From Dermacentor variabilis (Eukaryota; Arthropoda; Arachnida; Ixodida; Ixodidae): a stretch of 64,000 bases of DNA. Below, piece after piece: positions 1-10,400 of this stretch (the first letter of the stretch is position 1; each line of letters starts with the position of its first letter). The notes under the pieces were generated by a model, which did no database searches, was not told the DNA's origin, and was given only the letters and a program-made list of their open reading frames with translations. A program made the translations under genes and the position numbers. The stretch covers positions 148,956,434-149,020,433 of the forward strand of contig NC_134574.1 in NCBI RefSeq assembly GCF_050947875.1, read 5' to 3'.

Positions 1-1568
1 TTAATGATGCCCACAAGATTGTCGTTAATTGCTTCAACACTAAGGTCTTCTTCCTGAGTTAAAGCCGAATACCTGTTCTGTAGCTTGATCTGGAATTCCT
101 CTATTTTCCCTCTTACCGCCAACGCATTGATCGGCTTCTTATCTACCACTTTTTTTCCTTTCCCTCCTCAGGTCTAGGCTAATTCGAGTTCTTACCATCT
201 CATGGTCACTGCAGCGCATCTTGCCGAGCACATCCACATCTTGTGTGATGCCAGGGTTAGCGCAGAGTATAAGGTCTATTTCATTCCTAGTGTCGCCATT
301 CGGGCTCCTCCCTGTCCACTTTGAGCCATTCAGCTTGCGGAAGAAGGTATTCATTATCCGCTTAATAATCTGCTCTGCAAAGTCTACTAATAGCTCTCCA
401 CTGCCATTCCTAGTGCCTATGCCATATTCCCCCACTGACTTGTCTCCAGCCTGCTTCTTGCCTACCTTGGCATTGAAGTCGCCCATCAGTATAGTGTATT
501 TTAACGCGACAGCGTTAAGGAGCTCGTGTCGCAGAAAAGCCGGTGTCGTCGGCGTCGGTGTCGGTGTCGGCGTCGGCGTCCGCGGCGTCGGCCGTGAGCG
601 ATAAATCACGGCAGGCACTTCATAAATAAAAAGCAACTTCCAAGATGGGCTGGGTGGGAATCGAACCAGGGTCTCCGGAGTGTGAGACGGAGACGTTACC
701 ACTGAGCCACGAGTTTGATGCTTCGAAGCGGTACAAAAGCGCCTCTAGTGAACGCGGTGTTGCCTTAGAAACGAGCTGTTGCTAAGGCTCAGGCGTGCGT
801 CGCTTGCTCAGGCGCACATTTCGTTGTCGCGCCGAACGCTGCGTTGCTCGACGCTCACCGCGTCCGATGCGGGGCGCGTAGTCGCTGCGCCGTAGCCCAT
901 TGTCTTACAACCCTTGGCGGGTCGACGGGAACGCTGTCGCGTTCCGCTCTTGAAGGCGTAGCTTAAGCGTCCTCCAATTTTTGTTTTGACTTTACCCATC
1001 GCCGATTCCACGTCTTCATAGAAGGTTTCGACTTCCTGATCATCATAACTCATGTTGGCGCGTAGACCTGTACGACCTTCATTTTGTACCTCTTATTAAG
1101 TTTCACAACAAGATATGTTGTGAACAAGAATTACTGTATTTTACCAGCTATTTTCTTCTTAATCAGGAATCCGACTCCTAGTTCTCGTCTCTCCGCTAAG
1201 TGCCCGTAGCACAGGACGTGCCCGCTTTTTAGCACTGTATATGCTTCTTTTGTCCTGCTAACTTCACTGAGCCGTATTATATCCAATTTGCTGCCCTCTA
1301 ATTCCTCCAATAGCACTGCTAGGCTCGCCTCACTAGATAACGTTCTAGCGTTAAGCGTTGCCAGGTTCAGATTGCAATAGCGGCCTGTCCGGATCCAGGG
1401 ATTCTTAGCACCCTCTGCTGCGTCACAGGTCTGACCGCCGCCGTGGTCAGTTGCTTGGCATCTCCTGGGGACTGAGGGCCGGGGTTTGACTGTTGTATTC
1501 ATATGGGAGGTTGTGGCCAAGTACTGCACCAGGGTGGCAAATCCTGCTCTGGTGAGGGAGTACGTCAC
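1..1568 (-). pseudogene. RTE LINE apurinic-type endonuclease domain (broken)
   Basis: The exonuclease-endonuclease-phosphatase domain nicks target DNA to prime reverse transcription. The N-terminal part (about 1478-1131) has the strand-1 motif LNLATLNARTL and the LSEV segment where the family has a catalytic Glu. It ends in an in-frame stop near 1127. A frameshift follows near 1050, then SYDDQEVETFYEDVE to about 983. The reading frame resumes at 498 with ILMGDFNAKVG (the catalytic D/N motif), then GIGTRNGSGELLVDFA and a C-terminal CSDHEMV, the family's SDH motif. The two halves join cleanly once the insertion is discounted. The stop and frameshift make this copy inactive. Confidence 0.75.
499..982 (-). 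mobile_element. Composite tRNA-derived SINE-like element, copy 1
   Basis: Inserted in the RTE ORF. On the minus strand it has pol III promoter motifs: an A box (TGGCTCAGTGG, 699-709) and a B box (GGTTCGATTCC, 657-667) in a tRNA-like segment of about 648-716. Downstream is a GC-rich hexamer-like tract (GTCGGC/GTCGGT units, 540-595). Each end carries the 14-mer AACGCGACAGCGTT in inverted orientation (503-516 and 930-943). The insert is flanked by TTTT (499-502 and 979-982), probably the target duplication. The acceptor stem does not pair, so it is not a functional tRNA. Related to known tick tRNA-type SINEs by inference only. Confidence 0.7.
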
Positions 1569-1610
1569 CAGTTCTGGTCACCGGGATCAAACTGCACTCC
1601 AGGCCTTGTT

Positions 1611-2074
1611 TTAACGCGATAGCGTTAAGGAGCTCGTGTCGCAGAAAAGCCGGTGTCGTCGGCGTCGGTGTCGGCGTCCGCGGCGTTGGCCGTGAGCGAT
1701 AAATCACGGCAGGCACTTCATAAATAAAAAGCAACTTCCAAGATGGGCTGGGTGGGAATCGAACCAGGGTCTCCGGAGTGTGAGACGGAGACGTTACCAC
1801 TGAGCCACGAGTTCGATGCTTCAAAGCGGTACAAAAGCGCCTCTAGTGAACGCGGTGTAGCTTTAGAAACTAGCTGTTTCTAAGGCTCAGGCGTGCGTCC
1901 CTTGCTCAGGCGCTCATTTCGTTGTCGCGCCGAACGCTGCGTTGCTCGACGCTCACCGCGTCAGATGCGGGGCGCGTAGTCGCTGCGCCGTAGCCCAATA
2001 CCCCTTGGCGGGTCGACGGGAACGCTGTCGCGTTCCACTCTTGAAGGCGAAGCTTAAGCGTCCTCCAATTTTTT
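1611..2074 (-). mobile_element. Composite tRNA-derived SINE-like element, copy 2
   Basis: Near-identical to the copy at 499-982: same start, a shorter GTCGGC tract, B box at 1755-1765, A box at 1797-1807 and the same 3' module ending CGTCCTCCAA-T(n). It differs by scattered substitutions and lacks a short segment near the right end. T-rich runs flank both sides. It lies at the upstream limit of the recognisable RTE element. Confidence 0.7.
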
Positions 2075-2096
2075 ATGCAATTTTATCAACACGCGG

Positions 2097-2192
2097 TTTT
2101 TTTTTTCGGTGGAAAATGGTGCGGCACCGGCATTCGAACCACGGTCCTTTTGCACGCGAGGCGGATGCTCTACCTCTACGCCACCGCCGCAC
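2097..2192 (-). mobile_element. tRNA-derived SINE (Ala-like head)
   Basis: The minus strand of 2119-2192 folds like a tRNA: a 7-bp acceptor stem GTGCGGC/GCCGCAC, an A-box-like TGGCGTAGAGG and a B box GGTTCGAATGC. It continues into CATTTTCCACCG and an A-run (T-run 2097-2106 on plus). The tail, and the mismatched anticodon arm, argue for a SINE or tRNA pseudogene rather than a working tRNA gene. A possible CGC anticodon would be Ala. Confidence 0.65.
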
Positions 2193-2220
2193 CATGGTGG
2201 TGCAGCGGTGCACCTCCACG

Positions 2221-2276
2221 GTGGCTGCACCTCCGCGGTGCAGCCACGGTGCTCGCGGTAGCGAGCACCGTGGCTG
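2221..2276. repeat. Overlapping perfect hairpins
   Basis: Two mutually exclusive stems share 2241-2247. The first pairs 2221-2231 with 2237-2247 (11 bp, 5-nt loop). The second pairs 2241-2256 (CAGCCACGGTGCTCGC) with 2261-2276 (16 bp perfect, loop GGTA). They sit beside the Ala-like SINE in a stretch of degenerate GGTGCACC/GGCTGCACC units. Confidence 0.85.
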
Positions 2277-2929
2277 GTCCTTACGATGTGGGCTCAGCCG
2301 TAGAGGTCAGTGACATGACAAGCTGCGACACCGTGTCCCTCTGCAAATCCAACATGCACCGCAACGGTTGACACTTTGTATACCCGTTAGGTAGCGGTGT
2401 CTGGTTTTCGAGCACCAACGGAAAATGAATAGTCGCAACCTACTCAACCAGTACCAGCTCGCCAAAATGTCGATCCTTCTACTCAAGCAGCATCAAGTCC
2501 AGCGCGTCTCAAATGAAACGTTCCTGCCCCGTGTTCGCCATCGAAGCTTGCCTCGTCGCGCTAGAGCACTACTCAAGCTAGGGATTGGTTTTGTGAACGT
2601 GTGTGAGCGTTTATATCTTCGAGTACGTGTCACCAGTCTATGATGTACGCCGTGCGGTTGCTGCAAGACACTTCAGCACCTGCTACTGGGGTGTCTCGCT
2701 TTTATTATGCAGCGTACATCGCTATATTAGCTTCCCCTTGGCCTTCGGTGCACGACAATCGACGAATGCTTGTACCCCAGTGGCTGTGCATATCGACGCG
2801 ATCAGGCTTATCGCGATTTTCTATAGAAGTAACTTATTGTCAAGTTTGTAACTTATTTCTATTTTCAAATGACGAGACCTCCGACACTATTTCTTCTCTT
2901 TTAACACTGTTAGGTAGCGCGACCTGCAG
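2277..2929. other. No recognisable gene
   Basis: Only short open frames without recognisable domains or codon pattern. A plus-strand frame at 2425-2643 begins with ATG but resembles no family I know and has no splice context. Confidence 0.5.
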
Positions 2930-3190
2930 TGACCGGCCCTATTGTTCATGGCCTGTACTGTGTGTGTTCTGCTTTATTATTTGCGATTTGTCATCTTGCT
3001 CTTTTATTTCGTCTTTTCTCCCCTTCATATCTTTGATTCTTATGTTTCTGTCTCTCCTTTCTGAAGAGTAGGCGGGTATTACGCGCCTTCCGGTGGCAGT
3101 TGCCCGCCTACTACTTGCTTTCCATTTCCTGTCAAGTGTATATATATGTTCCAGTGAAATAATAATAATAATGATAATAAAACTATAATA
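2930..3190 (+). mobile_element. Possible LINE 3' end with stem-loop and (AAT)n tail
   Basis: A T-rich 3'-UTR-like stretch, then a stem AGTAGGCGGG (3067-3076) pairing with CCCGCCTACT (3103-3112), then a simple tail of AATAATAATAATGATAAT units at about 3160-3180. A stem-loop followed by a microsatellite tail is typical of non-LTR 3' ends. No coding part is attached, so the family cannot be named. Confidence 0.35.
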
Positions 3191-3269
3191 TTGATTGCCG
3201 CGCTTATTTGAGAGGTAGTTTATCGGTTTAATACGCCATATGCGACGCTGCATACGTTCTCGGTACTGT

Positions 3270-3392
3270 GTTTTGAAGAATTCTCCCGGTTTTACTCTTT
3301 ATCGCGAAAGTTTAGGCGGGTTTTTAACGTTCTAATCTATCCCGTTTGAAGAACTAAGCAGTACAGCTACACGATAAAGCAAAAGAAGCAAG
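3270..3392 (+). repeat. Dispersed repeat, partner at 24094-24222
   Basis: Shares GGGTTTTTAACGTTCTAAT and AAAGCAAAAGAAGCAA, with the same spacing, with 24094-24222. About 120 bp of alignable sequence in direct orientation. Non-coding; family unknown. Confidence 0.6.
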
Positions 3393-3508
3393 TAGCCTAA
3401 TTTCTAGATCCCGGCCGCGACAGCCGTTTCGAGGGGGCGAAATTCAAGATCCCCGAGGAGCCGTGCAGCAAACAATCATACCATGCTTCAAATGCATCAC
3501 AGTCATTT

Positions 3509-3787
3509 GTACTTACGCTGGGCGTGAATTGTTCTATTCAAGAATGTAATTTATGCATTTACGTCGGGCGCGAAAGCCGTGGCGCGGCATGTAGACAGTG
3601 CCACTGAAAGGTAGAAGAAAAAGGTCATGTATATTCAGACGACTGCCTTCGTCAAGCAATGAACTTGAACTCCTATGGCGCTTGCCTTGAACGGGAGACG
3701 TCGGCACGAACAGCCTTTGATTAATAGCAGGAACAGCGTAAACGCTGCATGCCTTTACAGACACCGCGACAAATGAGATGTTCAGAA
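3509..3787 (+). repeat. Dispersed repeat, partner at 29886-30163
   Basis: Alignable over about 280 bp with 29886-30163 (shared TACTTAYGCTGGGCGTGAATT, GCATTYGTCAA, CTTGCMTTGAACG and GCTGCRTGCCTT blocks). Diverged by many substitutions and small indels. No ORF is conserved between the two, so it is probably an old non-coding element. Confidence 0.65.
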
Positions 3788-5489
3788 ATTCTTTGACTTC
3801 TATTAGACATAGGCTCCGTTTTCTGTTTGTTTTACAAGTGCGAAGGTGATATATTATGTCTGGTAAAAACACCTGCCTTGCAAAAGGCAGCGTCATTGCT
3901 ACCTTTCTCCGCAGCCGATGAGAATAAGCTCGGTGTGCTAGGACACAGACACATTGTCGGCGATCCTGATAGCACCTACCGTCATGGATCACCTCACAAA
4001 CCACCCATAATCCAGATGCATTGCGATATTAATCGCAATGCTGACAGACGGTTGCGCCGCGGAGTGGGCAGTGAGAAAAATGCTTTAAGGATTATGCGTG
4101 TATTGCTATAGTATGGCTCCGTTAGTGCGGTCGCGTTTCTGATGGGTGTTGATAGCTTGTATTTATGCTATGAAAATGAAACCATTTAAGAGCAACAGGA
4201 TATACGTTGCGTTCTTTAGCTTAGTGCGCCAATCGAGCGGTGAAGGATGAAATAAGTCTTCGATCGTTCCTTTCTACGGACGCCTGTCTTATAAAGTGCA
4301 ATACATTAGAATACATTACTATAGGAATTATCTAAATGATGCGTAACCATTTGTTACTTATAACCTGTTGTTTCGTGGTAGTATGCTGCTGTATTTGGTA
4401 TAATGGGAGGAGCACCACGAAAGAACCTAAATTTAAACCGAGAACAGCATGAGACAACGAAGTACAGGCGAGTAGTAGCGATGCTCTGTCTGGCTGCTTG
4501 TAGAAAAAAAATTGTGTTTGCAGGGGACTTTAATTCCCACGAGGTGTCATGCGCGCTAAAAAAACATTTGTGAGATGGGTATCGATGGTCATTTTTCATG
4601 TCAGGACACAGGACGTATAATATTTGCAGGGGGTCACTTTCGTTCAGCGTTGCAAGTTTAACATTCTTTAAGCACTGACATCAATGTTTCCTCGTGACAA
4701 GCGTTTGACTCAATAAGCAACAGTGATCCTTTCCTGGTGTAATTCGAAGTAACTTGTGCAAAAACATCTTTAGAATACCAAGCATAGATTTTTGTACACC
4801 ACAACAAATTATTTGCGTTCAGCTTTTTCGAAACTTGCCAGTGGCAATGATAAGGAAACCGCTTCAACTATTCTTTCGGTTCCAGAGGGTTCCCGGAAGC
4901 AAGCTGAATTTCTCATCCCTTCGGCTAAAGGCACCGCTTGTCGTTTATGGAATGATATGTGTACGGTTGGTTATAAAAAGACAAGCCACTTGGAAAATGC
5001 TTCTCCATAATCAGTGCTCGAAAAATTGGAAAAAATAATGTTTCAAGCTGGTGTATTTAAACGTAGTGTTAGTCGAGCCAAACATGCACAAGATATTATC
5101 CATTGCGAATATGTATCAAAATAAAAAAAAACGCAAGCGTGCTTTATTCCGATTTCTTCGTGCTAGGAAGGTACTACCAATTTCCTTAACCGTATACTCG
5201 ATCGTTTTGACACCACAAGAAATGAGCACATGCCTTGAAGAGATTGCTAGAAGAAAATCGATTTGCAGCAGGGCATTCGGCTATTCAATTTGCAATAGAC
5301 TCTTTAGATGGCTTCACGTCATTTTCACTATTTTAGCTTAACCCGACTGCACTACGCTTGCCGAATACAGTCCTTGGTCTTGTCGGAGTCAGAAATGCAA
5401 TGTTAAAGGTGTTGTTACAGGAATCGTCTAACATTCTTTTCGACCTGGTAAATTATTCAATAAATACACTTGGATTCCGTTACAATGGA
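3788..5489. other. No recognisable gene
   Basis: AT-rich, with many short frames on both strands and no conserved motif, domain or clear splice-site pair. Nothing further identified. Confidence 0.5.
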
Positions 5490-5580
5490 AGCTTGCAAAG
5501 AGGGAGAAAGTGAGAGAGGTGAAGATGACAAGCAAGGAAGTTAACGAGATATTAGTCTCCGGTTTGGTACCCTACACCCC
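5490..5580 (-). mobile_element. Solo 3' tail of an R1/I-like LINE family
   Basis: The block around GGAAGTTAACGAGA...CCGGTTTGGTACCCTACA corresponds to the 3' tails of the minus LINE copies at 41107, 35885 and 55206. Only the extreme 3' end is present. It abuts the poly-C tract. Confidence 0.5.
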
Positions 5581-5582
5581 TT

Positions 5583-5604
5583 CCCCCCCCCCCCCCCCCC
5601 CCCC
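5583..5604 (+). repeat. Poly-C tract (22 C)
   Basis: An uninterrupted run of 22 C directly 3' of a LINE-tail remnant and upstream of the I-clade LINE. Homopolymers of this length are often mis-sized in assemblies. Confidence 0.9.
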
Positions 5605-6123
5605 GCAGGGGCGTCTGCGTCAGCAGGCGTTTGGTGTGTTGCGACACCACGTACCCGAGCACACGAGAGTTGGACCCTCCCGCGTGTAGCCGTGCGTGGT
5701 TTAGCCGTGTATGGGGAAAGGGTGATCCTGGAGGTTGAGCCGATGCTGGGTGTTTGGACCTTTAAGGCCCCCCGGCAGAGGCAACACACCTCCTTGGCCT
5801 CTGCTTGACATAGACGGCATCCCCGTACTGACCTACCCAGGGGAAATCGGTAGTTGCCTTTTCCTATCTCTCTCCCTCCCTCCAGCCTTCGTCTTTCTCT
5901 CACTTTTCATCGTTCCTGTCTTCTCCTAGCTTCCGCTTACTTCCAATTTTCCAGGTAGCAAGGGTTAACCTTGTGTGAATAGCCAATCTAGGTTATCTCA
6001 TATTTGGTTATAGTGATAACGTACAGGTGGCGTTTGCAGGACCTGTTTTTCAGTCCCTGCAGCATCCCCTTGTAGGGCTCCAAAGTGGGTGGCCGGCGTT
6101 ATTTTCGAAAATTAAATTTGTCT

Positions 6124-7362
6124 ATGGCTAGTTCCTTTCCTCGCCTTCCCGACCACCCTCAGAAAAGAGGGCGCACCGAAGATGTTTTCCAGTTGTTTGG
6201 ACGTCAAAGACCGAACTTCTTACGATACCATGTCATCCACTCAGAAAAATCTATTAAGAAGGTACGAAATATCTCCCCTTTTCTAGTTTCCAACTCCTTA
6301 ACTGACGTCCTTGGTCCATGCTACAAGGTATCAAGGCTGGCAAGTGGTGATTTCCTGTTAGAGCTGCACGATCAGAAACAATACAAAAAGTTGCCCAGTC
6401 TAGTGTCATTTGGGGATGTTACATTGACAGTAACTCCACACCGCACTCTGAATACAACCCGCGGCGTTTTCTCTGATGATGGTTTGCTCCAGCTGACAAA
6501 GGCTGAGCTCTTGGAGGGCTTCAGTGAGCAGAATGTTGTCAGTGTCAGAAGAATTAAGGTGAGAAGGGATGGCAAAGAAATTCAAACGAAGCACCTAATA
6601 ATCACCTTTGTTTCAAGTGTCCTGCCCGAGTTAATCGAAGCCGGGTACATGAAGCTCCGTGTTAGGCCATACCCGCCAAATCCCCTCCGATGTTTCAAGT
6701 GCCAGCGTTTTGGCCACAGTTCGCAGAGCTGCCGAGGCCGTCAGACTTGCGCGAAATGCAGTGCCAATGAACACGCCTCTGAAGCTTGTGAGAATTCTCT
6801 ACACTTTGTAAACTGTGATGGGGAGCACGCCGAGTACTCGCGGTCGTGCCCTTCCTGGAAGAAAGAAAAAGAAATCGTAACAATCAAAGTAAAAGAGAAC
6901 ATATCATTCAATAAGGCACGCAGGCGGGTTTCATACCTGCCCAAGAAAAGCTTTGCCGATGTGACGCGTCAGGGGCCAGCGCCGGGGGCAGCAACACAAA
7001 GGCTTTCAGCGGCTGTCCAACCCACACACAGTGAGTCGGCAGTTACGCCATCTGCCCCCGCGGTGGTTGCAGCTCGCGCTGCTCCGTCAACCCAGACGAA
7101 GGAATCATCGACCCCGAAGGTGGGCGCAGCCGAAGCTGCCTCAACCTCCCAGGCCCCTTCCAGCACTGGCAACAACAAGCGCAGCCGAATCCCACAGGCA
7201 GCTCCATCAACATCCGGGCTGGTGGGCGCAGAGGCCTTGCCCTCCGAGGTGAGGCTCTCTCAGGAAACTTCTCGCTTGCAAGAGCGCGTGTCCGGCGCCT
7301 CACAAAAGGCAATGGACACTACACCTATCGTCACGGCGCACCAAGCGCCTAAGGGGCGGTGA
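6124..7362 (+). CDS. LINE ORF1, gag-like nucleic-acid-binding protein
   Basis: An open frame of 412 residues. ATG 6124 (MASSFPRLPD) is chosen because in-frame codons upstream have no ATG. ORF1 proteins of this class coat the LINE RNA. Residues about 30-185 form the RRM-like region typical of X/I-element ORF1. Knuckles follow: CFKCQRFGHSSQSC (from residue 190) and CAKCSANEHASEAC (from 209), both C-x2-C-x4-H-x4-C. A third at about 228-242 has Phe in place of the first Cys (FVNCDGEHAEYSRSC). The C-terminus is long, low-complexity and Ala/Pro/Ser-rich. ORF2 follows after about 110 nt. The frame is intact, unlike ORF2. Confidence 0.8.
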   Translation: MASSFPRLPDHPQKRGRTEDVFQLFGRQRPNFLRYHVIHSEKSIKKVRNISPFLVSNSLTDVLGPCYKVSRLASGDFLLELHDQKQYKKLPSLVSFGDVTLTVTPHRTLNTTRGVFSDDGLLQLTKAELLEGFSEQNVVSVRRIKVRRDGKEIQTKHLIITFVSSVLPELIEAGYMKLRVRPYPPNPLRCFKCQRFGHSSQSCRGRQTCAKCSANEHASEACENSLHFVNCDGEHAEYSRSCPSWKKEKEIVTIKVKENISFNKARRRVSYLPKKSFADVTRQGPAPGAATQRLSAAVQPTHSESAVTPSAPAVVAARAAPSTQTKESSTPKVGAAEAASTSQAPSSTGNNKRSRIPQAAPSTSGLVGAEALPSEVRLSQETSRLQERVSGASQKAMDTTPIVTAHQAPKGR

Positions 7363-7472
7363 GGTTCCCTCGAACGCTCCAAAAAGGGCAAAATCCCCGT
7401 TACATGGAAAGAGCTCCGTAATCTAAGGCATCACTTCTGTTTTTGTATAAACAGCACCAATTTACTTTAAAT

Positions 7473-10400
7473 ATGGATACACAAATCATTCAATGGAACG
7501 TCAGAAGTCTTCTTAGAAACCTTGATGATGTGCAAGAACTCATCCACAAACACAATCCAAAAGTGCTGTGTTTAGAGGAAACACACTTAAAATCCAAACA
7601 AACAAACTTTCTCCGAAAGTATGTTACATTTCGCAAAGATAAAGATGATGCCGTCGCATCATCGAGTGGTGTTGCCATTGTCACTCATAAAAGTATAGCA
7701 TGTCAACCTTCACAGCTACGAACGTCCCTTGAAGCAGTAGTGGTTCGAGTTGTCCTCCTAAATAAACTCGTCACCATTTGCTCGCTTTACGTACCCCCAC
7801 AGTACAAATTAAACAAACATGAATTTCAGTCCTTTATAGATCAATTGCCAGAACCTTATGTTCTTCATGGCGATTTCAATGCGCACAGCTGCCGCTGGGG
7901 TGACTCTCGTATAAATGCGCGAGGTCGTCTTGTAAAACAGCTCCTTTTTTTCTTCTGGTGCGTGCCTGCTGAATAAGAAGGAACCCACATATTACTCTCT
8001 TGCAAACAGAACCTTTTCTTCAATAGATCTTAGTATATTTTCCCCGTCTATACTGCCCGAACTCGAATGGGAAGTTACGAACAATCCTTACGGGAGCGAC
8101 CACTTCCCCATACTGCTAAGAACATCTAAAGAATATGAATATTGTCCACAATCTCCTAGGTGGAAGATAGATACAGCCGACTGGAAGAAATTTCGCACTA
8201 TGACTAGCATCTCATGGGCTGATATGTCTTCTCTTGAAATTGATGCTGCTGTGGAGTATTTTACAGCATTCATAATAGATGCCGCATCAAAATGCAAATC
8301 CGAAGCAAGTGGTTTGGCACGCAAACTACGTGTACCGTGGTGGACCAACGAATGTAGGATCGCCAGCCTCTCCAACGAATGTAGGATCGTTATGCAATTC
8401 TCCCACTGCGGAGAATCTTATTAACTTCAAAAAAGTAAAGTCTCAAGCCAGGAGAACGCGCCGACGGGCCAGAAGAGAGAATTGGCAGAAGTTTTTATCG
8501 GGGATCAGCTCTTATACTGATGACGCAAACGTCTGTAATAGGGTGAATAGGATAAAAGGACGACAAACATATTCACTCCCTCTGGTAAACACAGAAGGCG
8601 ATACCTTGCTTGATCAAGCAGACTCACTTGAGCGCGTCATGTTCCACCAATTATTCAAAACCCTTTCTCAAATATAAACAAATAGAAGAATGTAAGCCAC
8701 TCATAAGAAAGTGCCGGCAGAACGAACCGTTCAACCGTCCTTTTAGCATTGCAGAGTTGAGAGCTGCGTTGAGCGCATACAAGAGCTCTGCACCGGGATC
8801 TGATAGAATCATGTATTAAGTGCTTAAGATCTTACCCAATGATACGCAAGTTACACTACTTACACTTTTCTGCACTATCTGTGATGCAGGGTACCTTCTA
8901 AACGCATGGAAAGAAGCCATTGTCGTTCCTGTTTTGAAACAAGGCGAAAACCCTTCCTCAGTGGCAAGTTACCGCCCTATAGACTTCACAAGTTGCATTT
9001 GTAAGGTATTTGAAAAATGATAAATCGGCGACTCATCCATTTCCTTGAACTGAGCAAAATGCTTGATCCCTATCAATGCGGCTTCCGAGAAGGCCGCTCC
9101 ACAACCGACCATCTTGTACTATTGAAGGAAATATCCGTGACGCATTTGCACATAAGCAGTTTTTCTTATCGATATTCCTCGATATGGAGAAGGCGTACGA
9201 TACAACATGGCGCTACGGAATCTTGAGAGATTTGTGAGAAATGGGCATTCATGGTAATATGCCAAACGTAATAAAAAGCTACTTGTCCAATCGTACCTTC
9301 CGGGTAAAAGTCGGCAATGTGCTGTCACGTCCATTTACACAAGAAACTGGTGTACCCCAGGGAGGCGTGCTCAGTTGCACACTCTCTATTGTTAAGATGA
9401 CAACACTTCGTGCTTCCTTACCACCGGCCATTTTTTTATTCCGTCTATGTGGACGACATTCGAATAGGTTTCAAATCCTGTATCCTCGCTGTGTGCGAGA
9501 GAAAGGTACAGCATGGTTTGGACAAGGTGTCAAAGTGGGCAGAGAAAAATGGATTTAAACTCAATCCTCACAAGCGTTCTTGTGTTCCGCTTACAAGAAA
9601 GAGAGGCCTGGTTCCGGACCCTTGCTTAGAAGTGTGTGGACAACAGATACCTGTAAAAAATGAACACAAATTTCTAGGTGTTATACTTGACAATAGACTC
9701 CCTTTCGTCCCACACATTAAACATCTTAAAGAAAAATATCTGAAAACAATGAACCTAATGAAACTTCTATCCCAGGCTACGTGGGGTAGTGACAGGAAGT
9801 GCTTAATGAATCTCTATAAGAGCCTGATTCGGTCACAATTACATTTTGGTGCCGTGGTATATAACTCTGCCACCCCGAGCGCGCTAAAGATGCTATACAC
9901 TGTTCACCATCTAGGTATCCGCTTAGCCACGGGCGCTTTCACAACAAGCCCGATTGAAAGCTTATATGCCGAATCAAATGAGTCGTCACTCCACCTGCAG
10001 AGATCATACACCAGCTTTACATATTTCCTTAAAGTGCGCTCTAATCTTGAACATCCATGTTTTGGTACCGTTACCAATATGATGTGCGCTACATTTTTCA
10101 GCAATCGCCCCTCTATAAGAAAGCCTTTCTCGGTGCGTGTGAAGAAGCTCAGCGATGAAGTGCATGTCCCACTCCTCGAGCATCGCTTAAAGCACCTAAC
10201 CAAGCTCCTACCTCCTTTGCAGTGGAAGGTGATAGAATGGTGACATATCCTTTATAAAAGTTGCAAAGCACGCTCCAGAGGCCGAAATCCGAATGCATTT
10301 CCTAGAACTTCAGTACAAGCACTCCTGTGCAGAGTTCTACACAGACGCTTCTAAGTCACATTTCGGGGTATGCTATGCAGCTGTCGGCCCACCCTTCTCG

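Larger units (their letters stand above)
1..1610 (-). mobile_element. RTE-clade LINE, 5' part, interrupted
   Basis: Minus-strand non-LTR retrotransposon showing the endonuclease half of its single ORF. It runs off the left edge, so the reverse transcriptase would lie outside the window. Conceptual translation resembles the arthropod proteins often auto-named craniofacial development protein 2-like, which are RTE endonucleases (family knowledge). It is interrupted at 499-982 by a SINE-like insertion, and a second copy of that insertion marks its upstream limit near 1611. Confidence 0.75.

Noticed and set aside
139..604. Open frames on both strands across the GTCGGC/GTCGGT tract
   Set aside because: They read through a low-complexity repeat (Val-Gly or Pro-Thr runs). 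Only the part below 498 on minus is real LINE sequence.
648..716. A functional tRNA gene in the composite element
   Set aside because: A and B boxes fit, but no acceptor stem forms and the unit lies inside a repeat present twice.
2119..2192. A functional tRNA-Ala gene
   Set aside because: The acceptor stem pairs, but the anticodon stem is mismatched and the unit continues into a SINE-type A-tailed body.
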